Assembly (NCBI RefSeq): GCF_041690465.1
Contig: NZ_JAWLHG010000012.1
Location: forward strand, 1-64,000
Source of the DNA: Falsiroseomonas sp041690465
GTDB lineage: Bacteria; Pseudomonadota; Alphaproteobacteria; Acetobacterales; Acetobacteraceae
Length of the DNA stretch: 64,000 nt
Reading direction: 5' to 3'
Below are positions 1 through 8,192 of the stretch, piece after piece. How positions within the stretch are numbered: the stretch's first letter is position 1; every line of letters starts with the position of its first letter. The position numbers and the translations under genes are program-made. A model generated the notes under the pieces. That model had not been told where the DNA came from and did not search any database. It saw only the letters and a list, made by a program, of their open reading frames with translations.

Positions 1-103
1 CATCTCCGCCTCCAGCCAAAGCTGGACGCCTACGAATCACACCCTGCCGCGCCGCATCCAATCACAAGCCGATTCCAGCCTGGGCTACTCGGGTCTAAGG
101 GAG

Positions 104-463
104 TTGTGTGAGGGGCGAGATTGGCGTCGTTTCCCGATTAGCGGCGACAGAAGAGAATACCGAGCCTACCGCGAAAGCGCTGACCTAACCCCGCCCGAAG
201 CCGCTGGTCTCGTCCCTCTTTCGCTCGGCTTGACGGAGGAAGCCGGACGAAACGCTTTTGCCTCCCGGCGCACAGCGCACGCCGCATCTGGCGCTCGCGA
301 TGCGCTTCATCTTTGGCAGATGCCCGGCGCCAATCGCCCTGCCCTTTCACCGCGCGAGGCGCGAGAGCGCGTCATGGAGGAATACGGGTTTACCGATGAG
401 CGTGCATTCCGTCGGTTTTTGAAGAAGGGGGAGGGGAGGGTCAAACCCACCGGTGCGGAATAG
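104..463 (+). CDS. Doubtful small ORF of the accessory region
   Basis: This 119-codon frame opens with TTG and has no clear ribosome binding site. The C-terminal third (about residues 80-119) is charged and looks protein-like, with an ERVMEEYGFTDERAF stretch, while the N-terminal part resembles read-through of GC-rich DNA. A real gene may therefore be shorter or start outside what I can recognise. I know no family for it. It lies just upstream of the AlpA-like regulator on the same strand. Bases 1-103 and 464-543 show no other gene. Confidence 0.25.
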   Translation: MCEGRDWRRFPISGDRREYRAYRESADLTPPEAAGLVPLSLGLTEEAGRNAFASRRTAHAASGARDALHLWQMPGANRPALSPREARERVMEEYGFTDERAFRRFLKKGEGRVKPTGAE

Positions 464-553
464 CCCGGGCCTAACCCGACCACCGGGAGCGACCATTATT
501 TCGGTGGGGGGTGTCCAGTAGAGGCGTAAGCCACGCTCTAGACGGAGGTGGCT

Positions 554-865
554 TTGTCCGACCCGACTACCCGCACTGCGCTGCTCTCCAGCGCCGCACA
601 TGCGCAGCGCTTCCCTGCCGACACGCCCCGCCGCGCCGCGCGCCGCGCCAATCGTGCCGGCGCCCGTGCGCTCGCCGCTGATCCGCTGCTGACCGCCGAG
701 GAAAGCGCCGCCGAGGCCGGCCGCGCCCTCTCGACGTTCTGGCGCGATGTGAAGCGGGGCATCCTGCCTGCACCCTACTACGTCACGCCACGGTCGCCGC
801 GCTGGCGGCTGTCGGAATTGCGCGCAGCCGTGGAGGCCGCACCGCGCGCGCGGACCGCCGCATGA
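554..865 (+). CDS. AlpA-like winged-helix DNA-binding protein
   Basis: A 103-residue protein whose middle and end (about residues 42-95) read as a small winged helix of the AlpA/excisionase type. It has a Thr-Ala-Glu-Glu-Ser-Ala helix start, then an STFWRDVKRGILPAPYY segment and a WRLSELRAAVEA end, matching the 'trainable' helix plus wing with R-W-R-S-E-L seen in phage AlpA regulators. Such proteins control excision or early genes of integrated elements. GGAGG at 544-548 sits 5 nt before this TTG; a GTG at 548 would use the last G of that site, so I prefer TTG. Its stop overlaps the next start (ATGA). Confidence 0.65.
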   Translation: MSDPTTRTALLSSAAHAQRFPADTPRRAARRANRAGARALAADPLLTAEESAAEAGRALSTFWRDVKRGILPAPYYVTPRSPRWRLSELRAAVEAAPRARTAA

Positions 866-960
866 TCCGCGCTGCCGGGCTGGTCACGCCACTCGTCGCT
901 GTCGTCGTCGTGCTGCTGATCCTGGCCGCGCTGCGACTGCTGAGTTTCGGAAACCTGTGA
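862..960 (+). CDS. 32-residue single-span membrane peptide
   Basis: A 32-codon frame that begins inside the stop codon of the regulator (ATGA, 862-865), so it is probably translated by coupling. It encodes Met-Ile-Arg, then an uninterrupted hydrophobic stretch (about residues 6-24, rich in Val and Leu), then a short tail ending GNL. The shape is that of a one-span inner-membrane peptide. No family is recognised. A role in membrane anchoring or lysis control is possible but unsupported. The tight overlap and the clean hydrophobic profile are the only evidence that it is expressed. Confidence 0.4.
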   Translation: MIRAAGLVTPLVAVVVVLLILAALRLLSFGNL

Positions 961-967
961 ACGCAAA

Positions 968-992
968 CGCCCGGCGCTTTCGGCACCGGGCG
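968..992. other. Stem-loop after the membrane peptide
   Basis: CGCCCGG at 968-974 pairs with CCGGGCG at 986-992 around an 11-nt loop that can add two more pairs. It follows the stop of the 32-residue peptide by 7 nt. No U-run follows, so it could be a weak terminator, an attenuator or a processing site between the regulator and the replication genes. Confidence 0.35.
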
Positions 993-1090
993 GATGCTAC
1001 GCGGCACTCACTGGACAGCGCCACTATAGCGCACCGCGCAGTTTCCGACCAAGGCCCATCGCGCCGCGGCCCTCGATTGAGGATCGCGAC

Positions 1091-1396
1091 ATGCACGCTT
1101 GCACCACCGCCATCGGCGCCCGCTGCCCCTGCTGCGGACGCCTCTGGAAAAGCCGCCGGAAGGAACAACGGCCGGCTCCACTGCTCGACTGGATCGAGCG
1201 ACAGAAGATCATGGAGCGCCAGCGCCGCAACACCAGCGGCGCGCGCGTCATCCTGCGCGATGACCTGCGCGACGCCGAAGGGCAGCCGCGCGCCTGCCTC
1301 GTCATACCCGGCCGGCCGCTGCCGCTGGCCTTCCCGTCCATCCCTGCGGCGCTGGCCGCCCTCGCACAAATGGAGGCCGCCCATGCCGGGCGCTGA
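1091..1396 (+). CDS. Small Cys-rich (zinc-ribbon-like) protein of the replication cassette
   Basis: A 101-residue protein with an N-terminal CPCCGRLW knuckle (about residues 13-20) followed by a basic stretch and a conserved-looking C-terminal half. GAGG lies 8 nt before the ATG. Its last 14 nt overlap the start of the PrimPol gene, so the two are translated together. A single CxCC knuckle with an earlier Cys could bind zinc or nucleic acid, but no family can be named. The link to DNA replication is by position only. Confidence 0.55.
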   Translation: MHACTTAIGARCPCCGRLWKSRRKEQRPAPLLDWIERQKIMERQRRNTSGARVILRDDLRDAEGQPRACLVIPGRPLPLAFPSIPAALAALAQMEAAHAGR

Positions 1397-2414
1397 CGCC
1401 ATCCCCGCCTGCCTCGCGCCCTACGCGGCGCACCGCGCCTGGGTGTGCTGGTCCTATACCGGCGAGAAACGCCGCAAGGTGCCCTACGCGCCCGACACCG
1501 GCCGCGCGGCATCCTCTACCGACCCGACCACCTGGGCGCCGCTGGCGGCCGCTCAGAGGCTCGCAGCGGGGCACCGCTTCCAGCCTCCGCACGGCGGTGT
1601 CGGCATCGTCTCGCGCGCGGTGCCTGCGCTGGTGTTCCTCGACCTCGACCGCTGCACCGATCCGGCGACGGGCGAGCCGATCAACGATGACGCCGCACGG
1701 CTGCTGGAAGCCTGCGGAGGCACCTATGCCGAGCGCACGCCGAGCGGGGCGGGTGTTCGCATCATCGGCACCGCGGAAGGCATTGCCGCCGCCATCTCGC
1801 GCAACGGCAGCACGCTCGGCGGGCTGGCGCTGGAAATCTACAAGGGCGCCGACCGCTACCTGACGGTGACGGGCGCGCGCTGCCCCGAACATCCCGACCG
1901 GCTGGCCGATATCTCGGGCGAGGTGCTGGACCTGCTCGGCAGCCTGCGCGGTGGTGGCGCTGCCGGCGGTGGCGAGGCGGGAGGCGACCCCCGCGAGGAT
2001 GCAGAACTCGTGCGACGCATCGCGACCGGCGAGGGCTACCACGGCGAGCTGGTCGCGCTGGCCGCGCGCTACATCGGGCGCGGCATTTCCGCCGCGACCA
2101 CCGCCGACTGCCTCAAGGGGCTGATGCTGGCTTGCCCCGAGGCCGCGCGGGATGACCGCTGGCGCGACCGCTACGCCAGCATTGACGACCTGGTGCGCTC
2201 GGCGGTGACGAAATACGCCGCGGGCGCGGAGCATCGCCGCGCGCTTGCACGGCTGGCCGGGCGGCGGCTGCGCGACGGCATAGACCCTGAGGACGTGCTG
2301 GCCGAGGCGATGGCCGAAGCGGAGGCGCGCGGCATCGCGACCGAGACTGCCGGGCGCATCGTGCGCTGGTGCGCCGAGCAAGAGCTTGCGCGGCGGGAGG
2401 CCACCGATGCCTGA
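1383..2414 (+). CDS. PrimPol-type primase/polymerase (NrS-1-like)
   Basis: A 343-residue protein with the hallmarks of an archaeo-eukaryotic primase/polymerase domain as found in phage NrS-1 polymerase. It has a VFLDLDRC acidic pair (about residues 80-87, the metal-binding DxD), then ERTPSGAGVRIIG (about 119-131), the nucleotide-binding SGxGxH-like segment where His is replaced by Arg. The remaining part is mostly helical. Such enzymes make primers and copy DNA for mobile elements. The frame is open further upstream, but the ATG at 1383 overlaps the previous gene and follows a purine-rich stretch, and sequence before it is not protein-like. It overlaps the DUF3987 gene by 8 nt. Confidence 0.75.
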   Translation: MPGADAIPACLAPYAAHRAWVCWSYTGEKRRKVPYAPDTGRAASSTDPTTWAPLAAAQRLAAGHRFQPPHGGVGIVSRAVPALVFLDLDRCTDPATGEPINDDAARLLEACGGTYAERTPSGAGVRIIGTAEGIAAAISRNGSTLGGLALEIYKGADRYLTVTGARCPEHPDRLADISGEVLDLLGSLRGGGAAGGGEAGGDPREDAELVRRIATGEGYHGELVALAARYIGRGISAATTADCLKGLMLACPEAARDDRWRDRYASIDDLVRSAVTKYAAGAEHRRALARLAGRRLRDGIDPEDVLAEAMAEAEARGIATETAGRIVRWCAEQELARREATDA

Positions 2415-3933
2415 CGATATGCGCGACGCCTTCGACGGGCTGCGCCGATCCAACAACGCGCCCTGGCCCGATCCTGACATGAGCCTCGCCGCGCGCGACG
2501 TGCTGCCGCCGCCGCAATGGCCGCGCGACCTGTTCCCGCCAGCCTGGGGAGGCTTCATCGCGCAGGCCGCAGAGGCCCGCGGATGCCCGCCCGATTTCGT
2601 CGGGCTTTGCGTGCTGGCTGCTGCCGCAGCGCGCATCGGCAATGCCCGGTGGGGATCTCCCTGGGGCGGCTGGCGTGAGCCGACAACGCTATGGGCTGCG
2701 GCGGTGGGGCTGCCATCGTCGGGCAAGTCGGGCGGCATGGATGAAGCCGCCGACGCGCTCGCCGCCATCGAGGCTGAGGCCAACACCGATTGGGAAGAAC
2801 GCTGCCGCGAGTATCGCACGCGCAAGCAAGAGGCGCGCGAGATCCGCGAGCGATGGGAAGGGGAGGTGAAGGCCGCGGTGAAGGGCAGCACGCCGCCGCC
2901 AATGGAACCGGCCGGCGCGCGTGAGCCGGACCCGCCGGCACGGCGCCGCGCGATGACCACCGATCCGACCATTGAGAAAGCCGGGCGGATGGCCGCCGAC
3001 AATCCGCGCGGGCTGCTGCTGCTGCGCGATGAACTCGCGGGCTGGCTCGGCGGCATGGACCGCTATGGCGGTGCTGGCGGCGCTGACCGGCCGTTCTGGT
3101 TGCAGAGCTATGGCGGCCGGCGGTGGGTGCCTGACCGGGTGAAGGATGGCGACCGCGGCGTTGAGGTGCCGCATCTCACCTGGGGCATTCTCGGGGCGAT
3201 CCAGCCCGACCGCGTGGCCTCGCTGCTCATGGCCGGCGACGATGACGGGCTGGCCGCGCGCTTCCTCTACGCCTGGCCGGCGACGATCAAGCCGGCGCGG
3301 CCGAGGAACGCACCACCAGCCGGCACGCTGCTGGACGCGCTGCGCCGCCTGGAAACCCTGCCCTGGACGCCGCCCGAGCCTGTCATGCTGCCTTTCGTCG
3401 GCGGCGCCCCTGACGCGATGCAGGAATGGCGCGAGGAAGCGGCTGCGCTGGAAGCCGAGGCATCGGGGCTGTTCCTGTCCTGGCTTGGCAAGCTGCCGGG
3501 CTTCGCGCTGCGGCTGGCGGTGGTGTTCGCACATCTCGACTGGCTGACGAAGGCCGAGGCCGCTCCGCCGCCTGCCGCGGTGGACGCCGACGCGGTGGCG
3601 CGCGCCTGCGGGTTCCTGAGCGAATACGCCGTGCCGATGGCGCGGCGGCTGTTCGGGGAGGCGGCGCTTCCCGAGGCCGAGCGAGACGGGCGACGGCTGG
3701 CGCGCTGGTATCTCCGGCAGAACCCACGGCCGGCGGTGCTGAATGCCAAGGCGCTGCGGCGCATGGCCGGCGGGCCGAACATCCCGACCGCCGAGCGCAT
3801 GGACGCTGCTCTTGCCGAACTGGCTGCCGGCTGGTGGTGCCGCCCTGCGCCTCTCCGCGCGGGCGACGGGCCGGGGCGCACGCGGAAGGATTGGGCGATG
3901 AACCCGGTATTGATCTCGGCCGGTGCCCTGTGA
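2407..3933 (+). CDS. DUF3987 helicase/ATPase-like replication protein
   Basis: A 508-residue protein that fits the DUF3987 family, usually encoded next to a primase in prophages and integrated plasmids. A P-loop-like GLPSSGKSG lies at about residues 98-106, a charged coiled helix at about 120-160, then LLLLRDELAGWLGGMDRYG (about 200-218; acidic Walker-B-like segment) and GILGAIQPDRV, all typical of the family. It probably supplies the helicase half of a primase-helicase pair. The start ATG lies inside the end of the PrimPol gene, and its stop overlaps the next gene (GTGA), so the four genes form one translationally coupled unit. Confidence 0.7.
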   Translation: MPDDMRDAFDGLRRSNNAPWPDPDMSLAARDVLPPPQWPRDLFPPAWGGFIAQAAEARGCPPDFVGLCVLAAAAARIGNARWGSPWGGWREPTTLWAAAVGLPSSGKSGGMDEAADALAAIEAEANTDWEERCREYRTRKQEAREIRERWEGEVKAAVKGSTPPPMEPAGAREPDPPARRRAMTTDPTIEKAGRMAADNPRGLLLLRDELAGWLGGMDRYGGAGGADRPFWLQSYGGRRWVPDRVKDGDRGVEVPHLTWGILGAIQPDRVASLLMAGDDDGLAARFLYAWPATIKPARPRNAPPAGTLLDALRRLETLPWTPPEPVMLPFVGGAPDAMQEWREEAAALEAEASGLFLSWLGKLPGFALRLAVVFAHLDWLTKAEAAPPPAAVDADAVARACGFLSEYAVPMARRLFGEAALPEAERDGRRLARWYLRQNPRPAVLNAKALRRMAGGPNIPTAERMDAALAELAAGWWCRPAPLRAGDGPGRTRKDWAMNPVLISAGAL

Positions 3934-4445
3934 CCGGCTGGCGGGCACGGCTGGCCGCGATCCGGGAGAGCGATACCGATGCGGGCTGCGCTAACGGCGC
4001 TTTCGGCGCAAACGGCATCGGCATGGAAGCGCCGAACGGGGCCGAAGTGGCGGAGCGCGCAGCCTTCTACGCGCTCCGGCAGGCCGAAGCCGCTGGGGTG
4101 CTGGCCCAGCGGGAGCCGGACCCTATCGAGGCTGCCGAGCGCGCGATGGTGTTCGGCGCTGAGGCGGCGCCGCAGCCCTGGCAGCCCGGCGACCCGGACC
4201 CGATGCGCGACGGGCTGTTGCTCTCTGCACTCATGCGCCCGCCGGCATGGGCGAGTGAGACGCCGCCGCCGCCCGGCGCCTGGTGTAGCTGCTGCGGGAG
4301 GCACAACCCCGAAGCCGGCGGGCGGTGGTGGTCGGCACTGCGTCCCCGAAGCGATGGCACCGGCATCGGGCCGGGTTGGTGCTGCCGGACCTGCCATCCG
4401 CCCGACCACCTTCTGAAATCCGAAGTGCGTGAGGTGCTGACATGA
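3930..4445 (+). CDS. Cys-rich protein with two zinc knuckles
   Basis: A 171-residue protein beginning at GTG inside the stop of the DUF3987 gene. The C-terminal part has two cysteine clusters, WCSCCGRH (about residues 115-122) and WCCRTCHPP (about 149-157), arranged like a four-Cys zinc ribbon with a basic, Trp-rich loop between them. The N-terminal half is Ala/Glu-rich and helical. It may bind DNA as an accessory of the replication pair. No named family is recognised. Start and stop overlap both neighbours. Confidence 0.6.
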   Translation: MTGWRARLAAIRESDTDAGCANGAFGANGIGMEAPNGAEVAERAAFYALRQAEAAGVLAQREPDPIEAAERAMVFGAEAAPQPWQPGDPDPMRDGLLLSALMRPPAWASETPPPPGAWCSCCGRHNPEAGGRWWSALRPRSDGTGIGPGWCCRTCHPPDHLLKSEVREVLT

Positions 4446-4966
4446 GCAAGCGCTACGTCCCTGCCCCTGCCCGGCCAGCCATAACGCTGGATTGCGACGA
4501 GCTGGTGAAGCCGCCCGGAAGTCCGCTCAAGCCCATCGCGGGATCGGACGATCCGCGGTTCAACAACGTCCTGCTCAACGCGGTAGGGCAATCCCTCTGG
4601 GTGCCGTCCGGCGTGACGGACGACGACCGCAGCCACCGCATCGGCGCAGCCCTGGCTGCGGTGCGCGGCTTCAACCCGCGTGACGAGGTGGAAGGGATGA
4701 TCGCGGCGCAGGCGGTTGCGCTGCATCACGCTGCAATGGAGTGCGCCCGGCGGGCGATGCTGCCCGAGCAACCGAGCGAAGCCGCCGACAGGCTCCGGCG
4801 TCAGGCTGCGAACATGGCCCGCGCGATGGTGGACATGGTTGACGCTATCGAGCGGCGCAGGGGGAAGGGGCCGCAGATTGTCCGGGTTGAGCGGGTGGTA
4901 GTGCACGACGGCGGGCAGGCCATCGTTGGAAGCATTGCATCTTCGGCAGGAAATCGGGCCGACTGA
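4442..4966 (+). CDS. Conserved hypothetical prophage protein
   Basis: A 174-residue protein with an amphipathic helical core (about residues 80-140, including MIAAQAVALHHAAMECARRA) and a C-terminal GGQAIVGSI-type strand. From memory, the same arrangement occurs in alphaproteobacterial prophage proteins found beside HGGxSTG proteins, as here. Function is unknown. It starts at an ATG overlapping the previous stop (ATGA), which fixes the start. Confidence 0.6.
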   Translation: MSKRYVPAPARPAITLDCDELVKPPGSPLKPIAGSDDPRFNNVLLNAVGQSLWVPSGVTDDDRSHRIGAALAAVRGFNPRDEVEGMIAAQAVALHHAAMECARRAMLPEQPSEAADRLRRQAANMARAMVDMVDAIERRRGKGPQIVRVERVVVHDGGQAIVGSIASSAGNRAD

Positions 4967-4993
4967 CCGTAGCACGAAAGGGGACCTTCTACG

Positions 4994-5251
4994 ATGCCCA
5001 ACGACCTTGGAGCGTGGCTACCGGACTGGTGGACCCTCGCCGCTGTGGCCGCACCTTTTGCGGTCGCAATTCTGCATCGCCAGATGGCTCGGGAGATGGA
5101 CGCGAACGACCGGGCACCGGCGCCGGAGGATCATCAGGTGCGCTGGCATGTTCGGCACATCCGGCAAGACCTCGCACTCGTCGCTTACCTCCTGATGGCG
5201 ATCCTCGTGGTGCTGATAGTCATCGCTGCGCGCCTGTCCGGCGGGTCGTGA
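4994..5251 (+). CDS. Small two-span membrane protein
   Basis: An 85-residue protein with hydrophobic spans at about residues 12-27 and 62-80, separated by a polar, histidine-containing loop. AAAGGGGACC precedes the ATG. In prophages, small two-span proteins at this spot can be holins, but no lysin gene is next to it and the loop is too long to decide. It is on the same strand as the replication cassette, 27 nt after the preceding gene. Confidence 0.55.
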   Translation: MPNDLGAWLPDWWTLAAVAAPFAVAILHRQMAREMDANDRAPAPEDHQVRWHVRHIRQDLALVAYLLMAILVVLIVIAARLSGGS

Positions 5252-5259
5252 GGGGGGGC

Positions 5260-5508
5260 ATGGCCGATAGCGGGGAAGACCCCATGCGCCGCTGCGGTGC
5301 CCGGACCCGCGGGGGCACACCATGCCGTGCCCCTGCCATGCCGAACGGCCGATGCCGCATGCACGGCGGCGCCTCCACCGGGCCGCGGACGGCCGAAGGG
5401 CTGGCGCGGCTGCGCACCGCGCGGACTCGAACAGGGCTTTACTCGGCGGAGATGATGGAGTTGCGGCGGGCGCTCGCTAAGCTGCGCTGGAAGCGTGTGA
5501 AGTCCTGA
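5260..5508 (+). CDS. HGGxSTG domain protein
   Basis: An 82-residue protein with the classic small prophage domain: RRCGARTRGGTPCRAPAM, then GRCRMHGGASTGPRT, then a basic GLARLRTARTRTGLYS tail. The two Cys-x-Cys-like pairs and the His-Gly-Gly probably form a small metal-binding fold. These proteins are widespread in bacterial prophages, often near small terminase genes, but their biochemical role is unknown. It starts 8 nt after the membrane-protein gene behind a GGGGGG stretch and is the last gene of the cassette; a hairpin follows at 5566. Confidence 0.75.
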   Translation: MADSGEDPMRRCGARTRGGTPCRAPAMPNGRCRMHGGASTGPRTAEGLARLRTARTRTGLYSAEMMELRRALAKLRWKRVKS

Positions 5509-5565
5509 GGCTGTAGTCTCACTCCTCGGGTATGTTCTTGTCACCGCCCGCACCCGGATCGCGAA

Positions 5566-5580
5566 GCGCCTTCGGGGCGC
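5566..5580. terminator. Hairpin between convergent genes
   Basis: GCGCC (5566-5570) and GGCGC (5576-5580) enclose a TTCGG loop, followed on the + strand by GTTCTTCT. It stands between the convergent ends of the HGGxSTG gene (5508) and the membrane protein gene (5623), where a terminator is expected. The stem is short and the U-run is imperfect. Confidence 0.5.
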
Positions 5581-5622
5581 GTTCTTCTCCCCGCGGGAGT
5601 TGCGGAGAGGACGCGGCTGCCC

Positions 5623-7278
5623 TCAGGAGCAGCCCGTTATCCGGTAGACCGCAAAGGACGGATTCGAGTACTCGGGCCGCAGGATCTCGGCCTCTGGGAT
5701 AGCGGTTCGCCGACGATCGACCACCACGAACTGCAGGTCATGCGCACAGGCATGGTCGATCCACTCGTCGATGCGGCGCAGCCGCGACACCGCATCCATG
5801 CGTTGCCGCCATTCCGCATGCATCTCCGGCGCCCACATGACCGTCGCGCCCTCCTTCCAATCAACCAAGCTGAATCGGCGCGCACCGACCCGGAACCCGG
5901 TCGTGGAGGGCGGCACGAGGAAGCGGGCTTCGGCTGACGTGGCGGTCCGGGCCCAGTGCTGCACGTCGAGCCAATCCGGCGCCTGCCCCAACCCCTGGTA
6001 CCGTCCCGAAGCCGCGACGGCAGCCAGCAGAACGCCGCCCGCGACCGCGAGCGCACGGGGCCGCGCCGCGACTGCCAGGAGCGCCCGACGCAGGATGCCC
6101 GCCCCGAACGCCCAGCTCGGGCCGCGGTGGAACCGCGTCGCAAGCCAGAGCGCGCCAAGGATGGCGGCGGTCAGCACCCAGCGTCCGTCCACGAGACTGA
6201 GTAGCGCGAGCGCTGCCAGCAGGACACACAAGGGTGGGCCACTGTCGAGCCGGCGTACAGCGGCGGTGGCTACGAGCGCTGCCGCGAGCAGCGCCAGGAT
6301 CGCATCGGCACGCAGCAAATGCAGGTTGAGGAGGAGGCGTGAATGCGACACCGCACCGACGAGGATTCCGGCCAGCAGGACGAGGAGCACCCCGCCGATG
6401 ACTGTTGCGGCCCGACGGCTGCGGAGCAGCGAGGCGGCGGTGACCGCCGAGACGGCCGTGGAGCCGAACTCCCGCAGAGCCCAGGGCCCTGAGGCGTCCA
6501 GGAAGAAATGACTGCCCCAATAGTACCAGAGGAATTCCCTATAATCGAACTCCGCTGTGCCCTGTGCGGCAGCGGTGAGAACCCAACCTGCGACGGGCAG
6601 GGCGGGCACCGCATAGGCAAGGGCCGCGAGCAGGACTGGACGTAGCCGGGCGACGATTCGCCCCGAGGGAGCGGCGGGCGCATCAGGTGCCTGCGCGAGA
6701 GATTGGAGTGATGCCAGGGCGAGCGGCAGCGCGATCCACACACCCACGAAGGCGTTGACGGCGAACGCGAGCCCGCCGAGGCTTCCCGCCAGGACTAATC
6801 GCCCATGCACTATCGCAGCGCAGCACAGCAGCGCGAAGGCGGACGCCAACTCGCTGTGCGTGAAGTAGTTCAACAGCATCCCGCCGGTGCCCACCGGCGA
6901 AACTCCATAGATTCCCCGTGCCACCGACAGGACCGCCGCCACGACACACAGCCGCCAGCCGACCATTCCCAGCGCTGTTGCTAGCAGGAGAAGGGCGAGG
7001 AAGCTCAAGATCCTTGTGGCGACATGGCAGAGGAAGAACAGGCCGGCGATATTGTCTTCGGTGGCGACGGTGGCGAGCAGCGAATAGACCGGCGATACGA
7101 AGCGCCGAAGTGAATGGATCACCGGGTCCGCCGCGAACTGCGGCAGTTCCGAGAATCCGAGCACGATGGGAATGTGGAAGACGTTGTTGTTGACGCCGAA
7201 CTCGAAGCCCTGAATGGTGATGGAGAGGGCCGCGGCGAGACATGCCAGCGGGATCGGACGTGCGAGAATACCCAGCAT
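5623..7278 (-). CDS. Polytopic membrane protein, DUF6798-like C-terminus
   Basis: A 551-residue protein with about ten hydrophobic spans beginning right at the N-terminus and a soluble C-terminal domain of about 120 residues. That domain contains a WLDVQHWARTAT-like motif and a DLQFVVVDRR strand, as in DUF6798 proteins and the membrane glycosyltransferase-like families related to them. The frame stays open 77 codons further upstream, but that part is not protein-like; the ATG at 7278 puts the first span at the start. The substrate is unknown; a role in lipid-linked sugar transfer is only a guess. It lies within the accessory block, opposite in strand to the cassette. Confidence 0.6.
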   Translation of the reverse strand: MLGILARPIPLACLAAALSITIQGFEFGVNNNVFHIPIVLGFSELPQFAADPVIHSLRRFVSPVYSLLATVATEDNIAGLFFLCHVATRILSFLALLLLATALGMVGWRLCVVAAVLSVARGIYGVSPVGTGGMLLNYFTHSELASAFALLCCAAIVHGRLVLAGSLGGLAFAVNAFVGVWIALPLALASLQSLAQAPDAPAAPSGRIVARLRPVLLAALAYAVPALPVAGWVLTAAAQGTAEFDYREFLWYYWGSHFFLDASGPWALREFGSTAVSAVTAASLLRSRRAATVIGGVLLVLLAGILVGAVSHSRLLLNLHLLRADAILALLAAALVATAAVRRLDSGPPLCVLLAALALLSLVDGRWVLTAAILGALWLATRFHRGPSWAFGAGILRRALLAVAARPRALAVAGGVLLAAVAASGRYQGLGQAPDWLDVQHWARTATSAEARFLVPPSTTGFRVGARRFSLVDWKEGATVMWAPEMHAEWRQRMDAVSRLRRIDEWIDHACAHDLQFVVVDRRRTAIPEAEILRPEYSNPSFAVYRITGCS

Positions 7279-7717
7279 CGGCAGTGCGTCACCTTCGCGC
7301 GACAAGGAAGCACTCTTGGCGATCCGTTGAAGTCCGGAGGCCGGGCAGATCCGTAACAAGGAGCGGGAAGCACTGTCCGTCCTTGCCCCACGGCGTGGGG
7401 CGCAAGGCCCGCGCGCCGAAGATCCGCTGGGCCGGCCAGCCTCCATACTACCGCAGGACTCCGGTAACACCCGACAGTTGCTTTGTCGATATGCTTCTAG
7501 CAGCCGCAACGTCTGATGCTCGCAGCCCCCAAAGATGGGACGACGGCGCGCGTGGAGTCGACTAACAAGCTATTGGACTTCGGCAGTTCCGGCGATATCA
7601 CCACGCGGCTGCTCCGGGTGGCGATGTGCCAAGCGTAAACGCAAAGTCGCTTCCGGCCTCCCCGGGGCGCCCCACTCCTCGCTGCAGACGGTCCTCGACC
7701 GCGCCACTATCGCGCCG

Positions 7718-7741
7718 ATGCAAACACTACCGTTTTGGGGG
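7718..7741 (+). repeat. Direct repeat copy A flanking the lipoprotein gene
   Basis: This stretch matches 8799-8823 at about 21 of 25 positions when one gap is allowed; both contain ACA-TACCG-TTTGGGGG and continue with a GTAG. The two copies bracket the AT-rich lipoprotein gene 1,081 nt apart, in the same orientation. Confidence 0.5.
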
Positions 7742-7882
7742 TGGGTAGTCCGACCGGCCGGTTCCTCCTGCCCCCGCGAGGGGCAGCGGTTCGGCCCCCT
7801 CAACCGTGCTAGTCGCGCCCCCTTCCCGGGGTAGCGCACCAACCCGGCGACCAGCCGCCGCCCCCGCCGGACCAAGCGGGAA

Positions 7883-7912
7883 GCGGCTGCCGGCGGAGTG
7901 CCCGGCAGCCGC
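7883..7912. repeat. Perfect 11-bp inverted repeat
   Basis: GCGGCTGCCGG (7883-7893) is the exact reverse complement of 7902-7912, with an 8-nt loop. No U-run follows on either strand. It lies 310 nt before the lipoprotein gene, in a region without genes. It could be a decayed terminator, a protein-binding site or part of an attachment site. Confidence 0.55.
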
Positions 7913-8192
7913 CAACCACCCCAGGCGGAGGAGACAGACCGATGCAGTGACCTGTCGCACGTAAAAAGCTCCCGAACATACCCGGTTCGGTAACAGGAGC
8001 GAGATACCCGTCAACGCTGCCGACTAGACTCCTGACGCCCGGGCCGGGGGCGCGAGCTGTTCCGCGCAGACACGCCGGGAGGCATTCGGGATGCGATGGT
8101 CCCTCCACGCCGCAATAGTGCGGCGACAGTGCTCACAATCTGCCTTGAGCCCAGCTATAGTTCCGCCGAAACGATTGGGTTGAGGAATAGCG

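Larger units (their letters stand above)
7279..8192. other. Long stretch without a supported gene
   Basis: No frame here reads like a protein. It holds copy A of the ATGC...TACCG repeat (7718-7741) and the perfect 11-bp inverted repeat at 7883-7912. At 7942 a three-codon frame (ATG CAG TGA) follows a GGAGG, as if a phage gene start survives without its body. The upstream region of the membrane protein gene (7279-7520) presumably contains its promoter, but I cannot point to convincing boxes. Confidence 0.5.

Noticed and set aside
957..1382. Extension of the PrimPol gene to 957
   Set aside because: The 142 extra codons are Arg/Ser/Pro-rich and cover a separate small gene. The ATG at 1383 overlaps that gene in the way seen throughout the cassette.
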